Assembly: GCA_028023455.1 (NCBI GenBank)
Contig: JAQFVV010000020.1
Location: 3,333,092 to 3,397,091, forward strand
Direction of reading: 5' to 3'
DNA: 64,000 nucleotides
From: Epiperipatus broadwayi
Lineage: Eukaryota > Onychophora > Udeonychophora > Euonychophora > Peripatidae
Numbering within the stretch: position 1 is the stretch's first letter; every line of letters starts with the position of its first letter. The notes beneath the pieces were generated by a model. It worked only from the letters and a program-made list of their open reading frames with translations. It was not told where the DNA came from and made no database searches. Positions 1 through 13,096 of the stretch are shown piece by piece. The translations under genes were made by a program, and so were the position numbers.

Positions 1-1100
1 TGTTTATATACTTATAATCAGTAATCATTTACACACTTATTTACAGTGGCTAATTACCATTTTACATATATTTAAGTATGAATTTACATATATGTAAATT
101 TTATTTGAGTATTAGAAAACATTTTTTTTGTCAAAATTTATATTTGTTTCAGTTCTTTTATTTTTATAACAACATAAAAATATAAATTTAAACTTATAAT
201 CATATTTATAAACAAATGTGTATACATTACATAAATATATAAATGGAATTATATATATATATATATTTACAAATCTATGTTAATGATAAATAATATAAAC
301 TATATATATTTTTCATTGTTGATTAATGTATAATGTACATAATAGTTACATAAGAGAAGAAAGAGGAAAAGGAAAAAAACAAAGATAAAAATAAGTTGTC
401 TTAAAAAAATGTCAGTTATGTCTGATGACCTTCGCAATATTATATATGTTATTCTGAGGAGAGCAACAAAATATTGCTGAAACAAGCTTTTTGTGTACTA
501 AAAAATAAAAAAAATTATTGATATAATGTGTATATCTTTTCTGTTTTCATGTTTCATAAATAAAGTTTTTAAAAATTATAATTGCTTATAATTCCTATTT
601 GGTTAGAATATAACTATCTTTATTATGCAAAATGAGTACTTTTAATAATATTCAAATATAATACTAAATTGTCCATTCACTTTACAACTGTTACACAATG
701 CTTCACTTACTACCTTTTTACATTTTACAGTTTCGATTGCTCCAGCAATCTTCTTCAGAACTTTATATCTCATAGCCTCAACTCTAAATTCAAATTTTAA
801 AAACTGTAAAGTGTAAAAAAAGGATGGTAAATAAAGCATTGTGTAACAGTAGTAATGTGCATGGATGATTTAGTATTATATGTTATACATTTGGCAATGC
901 AATAAGAAATAGTAGTCATTATATTTCTTGAAAAGAATATATCTTTTACACTTTTTATTAAAGTCTGTTTTATATAAAACAAGACGTAATAATTCTGTTT
1001 TACCACAGATAATGTTAAAGGTTAGAATAGCATAAGGAGAGAATTTTCCATGAAACTATCATTTCGATCTTTGTATTATCATAATATACCCTTAAAAATA
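1..1100. other. AT-rich non-coding stretch
   Basis: AT-rich DNA downstream of the FBXO39-like gene. Near 640-860 there is an imperfect inverted repeat: a segment naming 'cacttactacc' and 'ttttacattttacag' recurs in opposite orientation near 810-850. No coding region or known repeat could be supported. Confidence 0.5.
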
Positions 1101-1111
1101 TACTATTATAT

Positions 1112-1223
1112 CTGTCTTGCGCTGTTAGCCGAGAGGTATCGCAGCCGCCTTGCAAGCAAGTAGTTGGTTGCAGACGGTTGTGGGTTCGCGTCCCGGCCGA
1201 TGCTATGACATATGAAAAAAAAA
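1112..1223 (+). mobile_element. tRNA-derived SINE, copy 1
   Basis: The head is tRNA-like: an A-box-like segment (GTTAGCCGAGAGGT) is followed about 60 bases later by a B box within GGGTTCGCGTCCC. The long variable-arm spacing suggests a tRNA-Leu or tRNA-Ser parent. The body ends with GATGCTATGACA and a short A tract. An 11-base target-site duplication, TACTATTATAT, is seen at 1101-1111 and 1224-1234. It lies just past the 3' end of the FBXO39-like gene. Confidence 0.85.
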
Positions 1224-1374
1224 TACTATTATATAACATTCTTATTTTGTAGTAAGTTTTACAGAAAAACCTTAGACTCTCAAATATGTATTTGCTTGCA
1301 GCCACAGACATTTTTTTAAAAACGATTTGTTTTATTGCATAAAAGAAAGACAAAAGCTTAATTTTGTATGAATA

Positions 1375-1380
1375 TTTATT
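1375..1380 (-). promoter_or_regulatory. Candidate polyadenylation signal of the FBXO39-like gene
   Basis: AATAAA on the minus strand, about 32 bases after the TAA stop. A second AATAAA follows at 1331-1336. Either would give a very short 3' UTR, plausible for a compactly ended transcript but untested. Confidence 0.45.
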
Positions 1381-1411
1381 TAAGCGTTTCAAGTACATTG
1401 AGGCATTTGTC

Positions 1412-1563
1412 TTATATATGAGACACAAGTCGACTTAATTGAAAATCAAACACTAAATTCTTATTTTCTATCATCATTGTAGAGTGTTTTTCTCGAAGAA
1501 GATCTAGCTTTTCTTCATCATCATTATTTAAACGATCAATAACCAAACATAATTTGTTGAGAC
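1412..1563 (-). CDS. FBXO39: FBXO39-like, terminal coding exon 3
   Basis: The exon begins after ATTTTATAG. The last G of exon 2 plus GT gives Gly, and the frame then runs LNKLCLVIDRLNNDDEEKLD and ends with QLSRLVSHI and a TAA. In FBXO39 the C-terminus likewise has a hydrophobic strand, an acidic run and a closing hydrophobic segment of similar length. All 50 codons are open and the reading phase matches exon 2. The exon has no ATG at its start and is visible only by splicing logic. Two AATAAA signals follow shortly after the stop, which supports a real gene end. Confidence 0.78.
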
Positions 1564-1654
1564 CTATAAAATATTATTCGTTTTAACAACTATACATATA
1601 TATGATGAATATTTAAATACAAGTATAGTGTATATACTAGCTAGATGTAATTAA

Positions 1655-3345
1655 AAGGGATTTAAATGCAGACTTTCAAGTTCTCTTTAGTCATTCAATC
1701 TATCTTATATAACCGTTACACATGACCATATACACGTGAAAAAGATAAGTAATATCAATATATGTATTTCATGCTCATCCAGCACTCATCAGTTGGTCTG
1801 GATCATCACCATACATATATATAATCAATACTCAGTTTATATTAAAATAGAACATCTACAAATTTTAATGGACAGGCTTCAATTCTTTCTATTCTCCAAT
1901 TCTTCAGCTATCTACATCATTGAAAATCTGATGGTGGAATGCTCAAATCCTGGTTTTATGCCAATATTATTGTCATATCCATGTTGACCTTAAGTACTTC
2001 TGACCCATCATATGTAGAACCTTAATATGTCCATTTAAATACAAAGAAGAGGTCTGGGAGAATACAGGCTGAAAACGTAAATTCAAATACAAGTATAGTG
2101 TATTACTTTAGTTGTAATTAGAGAGGATTTGAACACAGACATTCAAGTTCCCTTCAGTCATCCACTCTATCTTATATAACATATACACCTGACCATATAC
2201 TGTGTAAAAAATAAATGACCTCCAGTATACACATTTCATGCTGAAACAGCACTCATCAGTTGGTCTGGATCATAATTTTCCAAACACATATATAATCAAT
2301 CGTCCGGTTTATATTAAGATAGCAAATCTATAAACTTTCATGAATAGGCTTCAATCCTCTCCATGCTCCAACTGTTCAGCCCTTTATATCATTGAAAATC
2401 TAATGATGGAGTGCTCAAAGTCCTTGTCAAAGTCAATATTATTGTTATATCCATGTTAACCTTAAGCCACTCTGACCCCTCATATGTAGGACTTAAGATA
2501 TGTCTATATTAATACACGGAAGAGAGATGGGCAGAATACAGGTTGAATATATAATATTTAAATACAAGTATAGTGCATAGGGGATTTGAAAACATACTTT
2601 CAAGCATATTGGTATCAACAAGGGCTTTGGGCAATCAGTCATCAGATTTCAGTGATAGGGATGGCTGAAGAGTTGTTGAGTGGAGAGGATTGAAGCCTGT
2701 TCACTAGAGTTTATAGATTTGCTATCTTAATATAAATCAACCAGTGATTATATGTGTGTGAGAGAAATGATGATCCAAAGCAACTGATGAGTTCTGATCT
2801 GACATGAAATATGTATACTGAAGATCATTTTGTTGATACCAATATTCTTGAAAGTTTGTGTTCAAATCCCCTTTAATTACATCTGGCTTAGGTATATACA
2901 CTATACTTGTATTTAAATATTACATATTCAACCTGTATTCTGACCATCAATCTTCTGTGTATTTAAATGGACATATTAAGGTCTTATAAACAAGGGTCAG
3001 AGTGACCTAAGGTTAACATGGGTATGACAATAATATTGGCATCAATAAGGACTTTGAGCATTCCATCATCAGATTTTCAATAATATGGCTGAAGAGTTGG
3101 AAAGTGGAAAGGATTAAAACCTGTCCATTAAAGTTTGTAGATTTGCTATCTTAATATAAAATGAGCACTGATTATATATACTGTGGGAGATGATGATCTG
3201 GACCAACTGATGAGTTTTGGTTCAGCATGAAATATATATATTGAAGATCATTTATCTTTTTCTCATGTATATGGTCTTATGTATCGGTTATATAGATGGG
3301 ATGACTGAAGGAAGCTTAAAAGTGTGTTCAAATCCCTTTAATTAA
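1655..3345. repeat. Four copies of an uncharacterised repeat: two direct, then two inverted
   Basis: Two copies of about 430-480 bases read forward (about 1655-2083 and 2084-2570), and two read in reverse (about 2580-2905 and 2906-3345). Shared landmarks are 'cagactttcaagttc', 'catcagttggtctggatca', 'aatggacaggcttcaat', 'gaaaatctgatgatgga' and 'aatacaagtatagtgta' at unit joints. No coding capacity is seen. Related units occur at 14412, 23515, 24140, 36905 and 53395. The symmetrical layout makes this a long imperfect palindrome. Confidence 0.75.
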
Positions 3346-3804
3346 ATATTGTTATGTTAATATATTTTAAATTATATATATATTAAGATGTACTTAAAAT
3401 TACTATCTCTTTAGAATTACATTGGTATATTGAAAATTGTAGAATTAATTTCAGTGTTTTGTTATATATATATATATATACTCACATATATACACACATA
3501 TATATATATTTACACACCTGGGTCTCGTTTTATGCAGTAAATAGGTTCCACAGAAAACCTGCATTAAAAAAAATAGCAACAAGGAAAAATTACTTTAAAA
3601 TTCGCATTAAAAAAAATAAGGAAATAAAGTATGACTAATAAAAAATATCAAATATTTGAAAAAAATTGATACAAGACAAACTTTTTTTACTTTTTTTTTA
3701 TTAACTACAGTATTTAATTTTACATTTTTCATATATATTTTAATCATTATTGCTATTTGACAATATGCGGTTGTTTGCAAACTGGTAAGAAATCAGATTC
3801 ATTG

Positions 3805-4160
3805 TGATGTGATGTGAGGTACTGTAGCTTCTCTTTAAATGAAGTCAAGAATCTCTCAGTAATTATGCCCAGAGAAACCTGTTAGCTACATTATTTTACA
3901 TTCCCCAGTCTAAGTTTTCCCATATTCTGCTCTATCCCATTTCCACAACATAATCTTTGTCAACTCTATGACCTTTATATCTAAATTCCCCTCATCTTTT
4001 CCCAAACCCGACATAAAAACCAATAATCAACTTTCTGTATAATCACTTTTTTCATATTAACAGTTGCCTAATATTTTTTATTTCATCGCCTAATATTTTT
4101 TATTCCATCCTTACATAATATACAGACTAAATCACCCATATTTTTCATCACAAGTGGAAG
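3805..4160 (-). mobile_element. LINE 3'-end fragment
   Basis: This segment matches, with changes, 33305-33545 and 45412-45790. Shared phrases include 'aacctgttagc', 'cccataatctgctc' type text, 'tttgtcaactctatg' and 'ggcctttatatctaaat'. At 45.5 kb the same DNA encodes on the minus strand the C-terminal zinc-knuckle region of a LINE reverse transcriptase. This copy is too damaged to read through. Confidence 0.6.
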
Positions 4161-5125
4161 GACTACTAGCGCCACTTTCAGTCTTGTGCTGTGTTAATGG
4201 TTTTCTGTTGACAACTGATTTTTACTACTGAAATAAATTTTAAATGTTCACATTTTGTTTCTATATTTAAAAAAATGAGATTGCAATCAAAGCAAAAAGA
4301 TTATATTATTAGAAATATTATTTTCAGTTTTATAAAATCAATAAAATCTTCATTTTAAAATGACTTCTGAACATGCCATGATATATATATTGAAACAGTA
4401 AGATATGCCTTACCAATCTTAGTTTCACTTGCCTTACTGTTTCCTACCCTCATGCCTTATTTAAAACCCTAATTTTATCGTATTGTGTGTGTACTGGGTA
4501 TATTTACCGAAATTCCACCTTAATTTATATGTCTAATGAGGTGCCCGGGATTTTATAATAATTAAAATTGTCTTAAACGGTTTTATTTTCAAACCGTCGA
4601 GTATATACGTATATATGCTTGTACAGTAAAGTAGGTCGCACATTCTCATCTACACGCATACTGTGATAATATTTAAAAATTTATGAAAATATTTTATTTA
4701 AAATTTATTGTTTTTGAATCTGTTTATTTTGTGATGTTATTTCACTATAATTATTTGCATTTAATAAAATAATATCACTGATAAATATATTCTGGAAATT
4801 AAATTCAAAAGAGAGTTTTATAAATATAAAATGTTATTTAGTTTTTCAAAAACATGCCATTCCCTTTTAAATCAAAGAGGGTAGGGAAAGAACAATAGTG
4901 ACTAATTTTAACTATATTGGCGCCAGTTTTACTAGTAGATTTGATAAGATTTAAAAACTGCTTACGAGCAGATTTAATTAAAAAATGCAGTCCGTGTTTT
5001 CCAATTTATTAATAACTTAACGAATGGATTTTATCACCACAGGGGTAGATTGTAATCAGGGAGAGTGTGTAAATAGGGATGACTGATTATTATAATTATT
5101 AGAGAGTTATTAGTTAATCTGCCTG

Positions 5126-5313
5126 ATATTGTGACAGTGAAAAAAGTTATTTTCTGAATTTTGACATTCATATTTTCCGATTGCTTGTTTATTCGCATCA
5201 TCGGACCGACCGGCTAACCGCTGCTGTGGAACAAGGAACCAAGGAGACTCATCATTTGCTTAAGAACTTTGTTACCAATTTGGAAATGGTCATGGATGGA
5301 TCTAAAGAACGAG
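5126..5313 (+). other. Possible exon or decayed coding patch, unidentified
   Basis: A 62-codon open frame on the plus strand ends at a usable donor (CGAG followed by GTAATT at 5314). Its last third reads TAAVEQGTKETHHLLKNFV and then NLEMVMDGSKERG, which has the look of a real amphipathic segment, and the DNA is richer in G+C than its surroundings. No clear acceptor or start is seen and I cannot name a family. It lies antisense to the F-box gene inside intron 2, so it may equally be part of an old mobile element. Confidence 0.2.
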
Positions 5314-5759
5314 GTAATTAAAATCAACCCGAGATCTCGGAAACCTTCAAGCTATATAGCTAATAAATTTTGTATATTCCTTAATGTATTTATTCAAATG
5401 TTTTTCTAATGCATGCTGAACTTGTGCTTGAGTTGATTTACTATATATATTTATAAATGTCTTATTTAAATGTATTGTAATGAAATATCTAATTAATGTC
5501 TTTAGGCAAATGCAAGTTACGTAGGGAAGTTAAATAATGCGTGGTTGGCATCTTAGTTTATTTAAACTGCAAACACACATTTCTCCCCTCCCATTGTTTA
5601 TATATATTTAAAAGTAGTTCTTACATATCATCAATTTTGTTAAATAAGTAATTATTTCTCTAAGTTTTGTTGAGAGTCTGCTGGCCATTAAAATATGAAA
5701 TTTGAGAGCGAGCTATTTCTGTTCCTAAATAACTTGCCCTTTGTTTACTAAAAGTATTT

Positions 5760-6120
5760 TAAATTCTGTGTTGCTAGTGAATATGCGTGGGTGATGGAAC
5801 CTTACCATTGGCAAAGGTCATCATCGGTTAAATCCGTTCCCCTTATTTTACTCCACGGTTCCCAGTACAGTGCTATAATGGCACATGGGAATTATTTTGC
5901 GTATGTCCCCACAGTTACGAAGCTCCTGTGTGCGGGCCAGGCTTGAGCTGTGAGTGGGCTAGAGATGCCTCAAATAAAAGGCGAAATGCCTATCCAAAGC
6001 CAAGACCTTTGCTTCATAATTTATAAAGTTGCATACTCAGAAACTACACCCCTTCCTTGGCATTATATTGCTGGCACCACCGTACATTTCCCTTATTAAT
6101 TATTTAAAAGAATTCTATTA
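5760..6120. other. GC-richer island in intron 2
   Basis: This patch stands out from the AT-rich background, with phrases such as 'gtgtgcgggccaggcttgag' and an AATAAA-like 'caaataaaaggcg'. That combination could suit a solo LTR or a regulatory element, but I found no matching second copy, clear TG...CA ends or target-site duplication. Confidence 0.25.
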
Positions 6121-8209
6121 GTTAAATGAAATTTTAAGTCCATTTGGTATAGTTCGATCTTATAATTTTGTTAATCACTTTGCAAGCGACTCTCGGTCTC
6201 CATTTAAGATTCCAATTAGATATAGTTTTTCAAATTCTGTTAAAAACTTTACATGACTCGCATATGCCTACCATGTCACTGTATTTTAGACACGTTATCT
6301 AAATGAACCCAAGTACGAGGTATCAGCCATTTTGTTGTTTATTGTATATAGCTAAACTATTTTCTATATCTAATTATTTTCTATATCTAATTATTAAAAT
6401 ATTATTTGAAGGTGTTTAACTTTTACGTTATTAAAATATTATTTGTAAATTTATTTCTTTTCTTTATTTATTTGGGGTGAAATATAAATTACATAGCACA
6501 TTAGACTTATCTTGGGCACATCTATAAGTTATTGTTAAATGAACCTAGGGCTATTTTAGATTTAGAGTCTTTTGTTTTCTCCCTGATCACCGGCACCGGC
6601 ATGAAATTATACTATTAATAGCATCAAATGTGTTATCACGTAGAGGGCATTGTGGAGTTTGGACTTTGGATTTGAAGTTGGGATTTCTGGGAGGTAACCC
6701 TCCTAGTGTTGAGTTCTATGTCCCAGGTTTAAATTCTGCAGTGTGTTAGCGAGATAGACATGTTTGACCGTTACAATATATATATATATACCGAGGATTA
6801 ATTTTATCTATTCGTTTACAACTATACTAATAATATGTTCAAGATATTTTTAAGTGTTAAATTTTTTATCAGTTTTATTTATTTATTTTTTGAAAAGCCA
6901 TTGACTATTTATTACTTTAATTTTTTTAACATTTATTTTTAGTTCTATATTTTTATCTGATAACTCTTGCACCAACTCATGAGATTTGGAGCATTATTTT
7001 AATTTAAAAAAGCAATCATATATTTGCAAACTATAGATAAATTAAGTAATCTCCATTTTTATTTATTATTGTAGTTACTCCATAAAATTGGATAAAAGAT
7101 TTTGGAGAGATAGAATCATACTCAAACATCTTATTACATATTAATCTTCTCTGTGACGTCATGATTATCCAATCAAGCTTATTAAATTGTAATATTTTTT
7201 AAGGAATTTGACAATATCTTGGATGCATGTTTTAATGTGTCAATGGTTTAAGCGTTATTGAAATGCTTATAAAGCTAAATGTTTTTTCATAATTTACTAA
7301 TCCAATACGAAAGTGACCTTCCCTGATTGATTCTTAATGAAGCCATGGTTTATTGCATTGATAGAGTGCAGATTCTGAAGCTCAAAACCCATGATCATGA
7401 CCCATCTATGTCATATTCAGTGCTCATTTTACAATCTACAAACCATTTGGTTTATTTCTTTTTACTTCTCTTAATTACTTCTAAACCCAATTTATTTTTT
7501 TTAGTTAATTTGATTTCAAAGTTTTCTATAGATGAGTTGTAATAAATTTAAGACTGATTTTAAATAAAGTATTGATATATTTGTAATTTGTGATATTTTT
7601 TACCTTTCTTAAATATTAATATTATTACTGCTTTCTTCCAGTCATCTAGTAAATCATTATTATTTAAAATATCTGTTACATAATTTTTGCATAAATTTAT
7701 CTATTTTCATCTGTTCTTTTAAGATACTGATAATAATTTCATAATTTCTAAAGAGGTAATATATGCAATTAAATCAATAAATTTAATTACAGCCTCATTT
7801 TTTTTTAGAAATAGATGATACTTCAAAAATGGTTGTTTTATTCACTTTTTTTTATTAAAAGTAATTCTTTGTAGAACTGTTTCATTCACTTCATAATATT
7901 GTCTCTCTTTTGAATAATAATATTAATTTTTATTGATGACACAGTAATATATATATATAATATAAATAAAATGTCTATTAATTAGAACAAAATTGTAATC
8001 ATAATAAAAATAATAAATATAACGGTAATAAACTATTATAAACAGTCTTTCAATCCGCCGAAGTACTTTGGATTAATTTCTTAAACCTGCCTCAACTGCC
8101 ATTAAATTCAAAAAACAAAGCATAATAGTTTATATTTATTATTTTTATTATGATTATTATATTTATTATTTTTATTATGATTACAATATATATATATATA
8201 TGACACCAT

Positions 8210-8650
8210 GACATCCCTCATCTTAAACAAACCAATAGAATATCAGTATTCCATTGTCAGACAACAACATTATAATTAAACAGTAAATGGAAATCCATTT
8301 TCTATTCTTCTGTATAATCTCTAAACAAACTGGAGATTAAACACTGACTAAAATAGATTGACTTCGAATATGTTTAGAAGTTTAAATAAAGATTAAAAAA
8401 TATTTGAAGATAGATTAATAAGCTATCATTTTTGCTGGCTTTCAAACAAATTAATATACAATACTTTAAGTACAATAAACCATAAGTTCCAATAGATAAT
8501 TGGTTATGTATAGCGCAATCCTCATACTTAAACCAATAGAATGTCAAGAATCTGTTGTCATGGCAATTATATAAATAGGTGGTAAATGAAATCACACTAT
8601 TCTCATCTAAGATCTTGAAATAAATTGTAAATTAAAGCAGTGACTGAAAA
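8210..8650. repeat. Local direct duplication of about 130 bases
   Basis: Two similar segments lie about 300 bases apart. Around 8218-8345 and 8515-8645 both contain 'aaaccaatagaat', 'gtca', 'cagtaaatgg' or 'ggtaaatgaaat', then 'attctcatct' or 'ctattcttctg'. They look like diverged copies of one short repeat. No coding content is seen. Confidence 0.5.
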
Positions 8651-9118
8651 GAGAGGTTTTAATATATATTTTACTAGTTCTTATTTATAGATTCTATACT
8701 AAGAGCAATGCAGAGACTTTAAACCACTCAATAAACATGGAGAAATGTAAGACAGGAGTAACAAGAATATATAGAAAGTAAAACACATAAGTGAGAAAAC
8801 AAACAGGTATCACTGACATCAATAAAAGAATCAAAAGATTGAAATAGAGCTGTCCAAAGATATTTTTAGAAAAGATGATAATAGATAGATAATTAAAGTT
8901 TTTAAACTGAAACCCTAGAGATTGTAATAGATCTAGAAAGAAATTACATGAAAGTTGGATGGATAAAATTTAGAACATTTGCTGGTACGATGTTGAGAAA
9001 ATCGCAGGAACTGGTTTAAACTTGAAGAAACTTTAATTTTCCAATGGATCATAACTGAAAATGATATATATATATGAAAAACAAAAAAACAAGTTAAACT
9101 TGCTAATGCTTGTATTTA

Positions 9119-9195
9119 TGATCAATAGATGGCGTTTTACCAAAAAACAAACATACACTTGAAGGTGTTTTTTGGTAAAATGCCATCTATTGATC
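9119..9195. repeat. Short hairpin (inverted repeat)
   Basis: Arms of about 30 bases, reading 'tgatcaatagatggcg...ttttaccaaaaaac' and its complement, surround a loop of about 18 bases. Possibly a small foldback or MITE remnant. Confidence 0.7.
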
Positions 9196-9232
9196 ATATA
9201 TATATATATATTCTCATGGATAAATGATAAAT

Positions 9233-9425
9233 TTATAGTATTATTTCCTGGAACTTCTGTATAATAAAAATATAATAACTAAATAAGATGTTTCAGTACA
9301 ATAATAAGTACTTTCCTTAGAAAAAAAGCTCTGAGAAAAGTACTTGTTATTGTACTGAAATGTCCTATTTAGCTATTATATTTTTATTACACTGAAGTTC
9401 CCAGAAATAATACTATGAATTCATA
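9233..9425. repeat. Long hairpin (inverted repeat), about 90-base arms
   Basis: The left arm from 'tatagtattatttcctgg' to 'agtactttcct' is matched in reverse by 'gaaaagtacttgttattgta' to 'ccagaaataatactatgaa'. A few mismatches are present. Only about 35 bases separate it from the hairpin at 9119, so the two may belong to one foldback cluster. Confidence 0.7.
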
Positions 9426-9668
9426 TATATATATATAAGTATGATGATAACATAAAAGATTTATAATAAAATTATAAGCATTGTGATACAAAAATAATTT
9501 AGATTAAGAGGATAGTAAGGCAATGGTAAAGTACCATTTATTAAAATCAAGTATGTTCACTTGTTTATGATGTGACATTGCCTAGTTATCTCTCCTGTCT
9601 TCATGAAAATACTTTAATATATATATACTAAAAGATTATGTATATGTTCAATATCAAATAATTTTTAC

Positions 9669-9830
9669 CAATTTTTTTGTCTTTTCGATAACTAAAAAAT
9701 GTTTCTACAGTATCCAAATTGAGTACTCCTTCAAACGATAATTCTTGTAGCTTTGTGCACTTGAGTACAAATTCTAGTAAGGTATCGTCAATTTTCTCAT
9801 CTCTCCCTACCCATTCTATTTTCACTTTTT
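9669..9830 (-). CDS. FBXO39: FBXO39-like, coding exon 2
   Basis: This 162-base exon is entered and left in phase 1. The single G from exon 1 plus AA makes Glu, and the frame then reads KVKIEWVGRDEKIDDTLLEF and ends SYRKDKKI. In FBXO39 the matching segment follows the leucine-rich core and carries an acidic stretch, then LDEELHLL, then a cysteine-bearing helix; here the counterpart is IDDTLLEFVLKCTKLQEL. The acceptor is a T-rich tract ending in AG at 9831-9832, and the donor is GTAAAAAT at 9668-9661. The exon is nearly 20 kb from exon 1, so without the family match it would be taken for a chance ORF. Confidence 0.82.
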
Positions 9831-12800
9831 CTAAAAAAACAAAACAAAAACACGTGTAAAATGTATAAATATTTTTTTGGGATTTAAAGTGTTTACATTT
9901 GGTTGACGTTAAAATTAATTAAAATTGTAATAATGTTTTGGTGGAACACATCTCCGTCAATATAGTGTTAATATTAATAATAAATAAATTCATACATGAA
10001 TAAAACAGAAAAATGTTTATACTTACACACACATGTAATGAAACGAGAGCAACTTTTCACTTTATTGCCGTATCCTTTATCAGTGAAGATTTGGAAATCA
10101 AAATTGGAAGCTAACAGCCTAAAAATCTAACACTCTAAAACTGGCCTGAATTTGGCTTCGAATTGGTAAGTATATATTTTAGCCACCTCCGTTCTTTTAA
10201 CTAAGACACTTTCTTTGGTAGGTAGCTAAAGAATTAAAGAGCTTATTATTAACATTTCTGGCCATGAGAAAAATAATATTTACAGTTGGGAAAAATGTAG
10301 GTAAAGAAAATCTGTAGCTCTGACACAAAGTCAGAACTAGTTAATTATTTAAGCAGAAGTTTAAAATTTTAAAGTGTTTTGGATTTCGGACTTTTAGCTT
10401 GGATAATATAATAAAAGTAAAAATGATATCTAGATGCATAATTGCTTTACTTCAAATTTAAATCACATGTTAACATTAATATATTACGAACAGCAAAAAT
10501 TGGATACAGTCTGGGAATGGAATTTAAATGCTTTTCCATTTACTAATCCACTGATTACTCAACCTTACTGTAGATAGTAATAGATCGGAAACTTTTCTTA
10601 TATCAATTACTTTGAAGAAATTGAAAGTATTAATTAAACCAGCTTACAGTTTTTTTAAATAGGAATATAGATCTAGATTTTGATAATTTTATTAAATTTG
10701 TGCGAAAACAATGGTTATTAATTATGCAGCGAATAGCATTGATAAAAGTCAATTTGTTAAATGAATTTGTGAATATGACTTGTGATTTATTACAATACTA
10801 TATGCATTTGGAGTCAGCTTCTTCATAGCAATATTATTTACCTTCGGTGCTACATATTTAATGACCATAGCTTGTTTATAAACTTATTAAAATTATTAAA
10901 ATATTTTGTTAAGTTGTAAAAATTACATACAAATGTACTCAACTTTTTTTTCTTTAAATTTTGTTTTAAAAACAGATTGTAATACTAAAATTAATTTATA
11001 AGGAAAATTTTATATTGTAATTATTTCACGTGTACTTAAATAATTGTAATCTTATATTAAATTCAGTTTTTAAAACTAATTAGAGCCATCTTGTTGTACT
11101 GACATGACATTGTAATTAAGGTACTATGATAGTTACTGGGTAAAGAGTTGGTGTTCTGAACACTTAGCTGACAGCTTATGCTGCATATATATATAATGTT
11201 ATATGATTTATATATATACACATTGAAACGGCGGAAAGTTTTTATCTTCGTTTTAGATATCTACAATTCTTTATAAGAATGTAAGAAGATTTAAACCATG
11301 AAGTTAATAATATTAGGAATAATAAGAGATTATTTTTAAAACTTAATATCCTAACTAATGATGGCCAGATTGAGTATCCAGCCATATTTCCTGATCATCA
11401 TTTCCATCAAACATGGCTAATTACAGAGAGAATCTATCTCTTGCTAACTATAGATGTCATTTATTATTTTAAACATATTTTCCATACAGAAGATTACGAC
11501 GCAGAGAAATATCTGTAGGTTGGGTTCAAATCCCTCCTTAGCTTCTTAGAAATTAGTTCCTGTATTTAGCGACTATTAACTCAAAAGAAAACATGGCCAT
11601 GTTTACTTAGGTTTGGAATGAGAGAGAAAAATTGACACTTAAAATAATATAAAAATAATAAAACAAAATTTATTTACAATATTTACACTCCTTATATAAT
11701 ACTTAGGGATGAATGCAACGCGTAAAAAATAAATAATATATATATATAAAGATCCAGGATCTATATCTGAGAGAATTCATTTAATTAGATTGCATTTAAC
11801 TTATGAGTTCCGATATACTTACAAACAATTTAAAATCATCATATAATTACAATTATTGAATTATAATGATATTAATGAACATTGGAAAAATATTAATTAA
11901 TCGCTAAATAAATATATATCGAAGTTACAAAAAAATATTATCGATTATTAATCGAACAAGAAATCAATTTTAAATTATATTTGTTTTAGCGTTCGTAAAA
12001 AAAAAATATCCTAAGCAAAGATAAAAAAAATTTTAATACATATTTAGACGAAAATAAAATGCTAAAAATTATTCGCAGCATTTTACGTTAATATTTGTAA
12101 TAAATATTATTATTATTATTCTTTCATTTATAAAGGTCTTTTACAAATTTCTTTTATCATGGCATCAGAATGTTGATTATATAACTCAATAAAATATAGG
12201 TTCAAATCTTTTTCAAAATTGATCCATAAGATAGTTTTAAATTTTAAGGCTTTATTGAAAGTATTTTTCTTGAATTATTCTCCATATATAGGTTGGTAAG
12301 CTATGATTATGCATTCATAAAGACAGGTAAAAATCACGTGAATGAGGGCAGATAATATTACTATCTCAATGATTAATGCAAGTAGAAATGAGGCACTTTT
12401 AAAATTAACTTCTCCAGGAATCTACATAATTTTAGATTTGACTAATACAGTAACTGTATTTTATCTAACTATAACCAGATCTTCAGCCATTGTATAGTTT
12501 GACATCTTAACTGTATAGACAATAATAATATGGATACACAGAGTTATTTACTAGGTAAAATGATCCAAAAGTTCTTGCCAATAAGGATATTAAAGTTGTC
12601 TTAAAACAAGGTTATTTCTAAACACTAAAAGAAAAAAAACAACTACCATTTCTCACAACTTTGTTCATATGCAAGATTACAGATAGATTGATAAATAGAT
12701 AGATGGATAGATAATAATTCTGAGAACTTTTATAGATTATTATTAATTTAAACAAATAAAAAATAAAAAAAACAATTAGTCTTTTCCTGAAAAAAGTATT

Positions 12801-13096
12801 TCTTGCTGGTATAAATATGAATGAAATAAATAGATAACTCATGACTGTTAGAAAACAAATTCCTTTTTCGTTACACTGGACAAGTCGCTTGATGGTGCTG
12901 TTTCTACGCAAACAAAGTCAAATATAACATTCCAGGCCAGTGTAGTATTTTTGTTTGGCATATTTGATTGATATAATTATTTCAAAACCTCATTTGATAT
13001 ACTTTTTTATTTGCTTTTTATGTGTTGTTTTTTGTTTTTTTAAAAACCTACTTTCTTTATCCCCCCCCCCATTTTGGATTTTGTGCATTTTTTTAT

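Larger units (their letters stand above)
1564..9668 (-). other. Intron 2 of the FBXO39-like gene (8.1 kb)
   Basis: The donor is GTAAAAAT and the acceptor is ATTTTATAG. The intron holds a four-copy palindromic cluster of an interspersed repeat (about 1655-3345), a LINE 3' fragment (about 3805-4160), a relatively GC-rich patch (5160-6120), a locally duplicated unit (8210-8650) and two hairpins (9119-9425). The rest (4160-5120, 6120-8200, 8650-9110) is AT-rich sequence in which I see nothing specific. Confidence 0.75.

Noticed and set aside
1112-1205. A functional tRNA gene
   Set aside because: The tRNA-like region carries an extra body, an A tail and target-site duplications and is repeated at four other places, so it is a SINE.
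1015-1428. A 137-codon minus-strand open frame
   Set aside because: It crosses the SINE at 1112-1223 and downstream DNA; the real coding exon ends at 1412 in a different frame.
12618-12911. A 97-codon minus-strand open frame in intron 1
   Set aside because: Low-complexity hydrophobic text from AT-rich DNA. No family, no splice context and no conserved motif.
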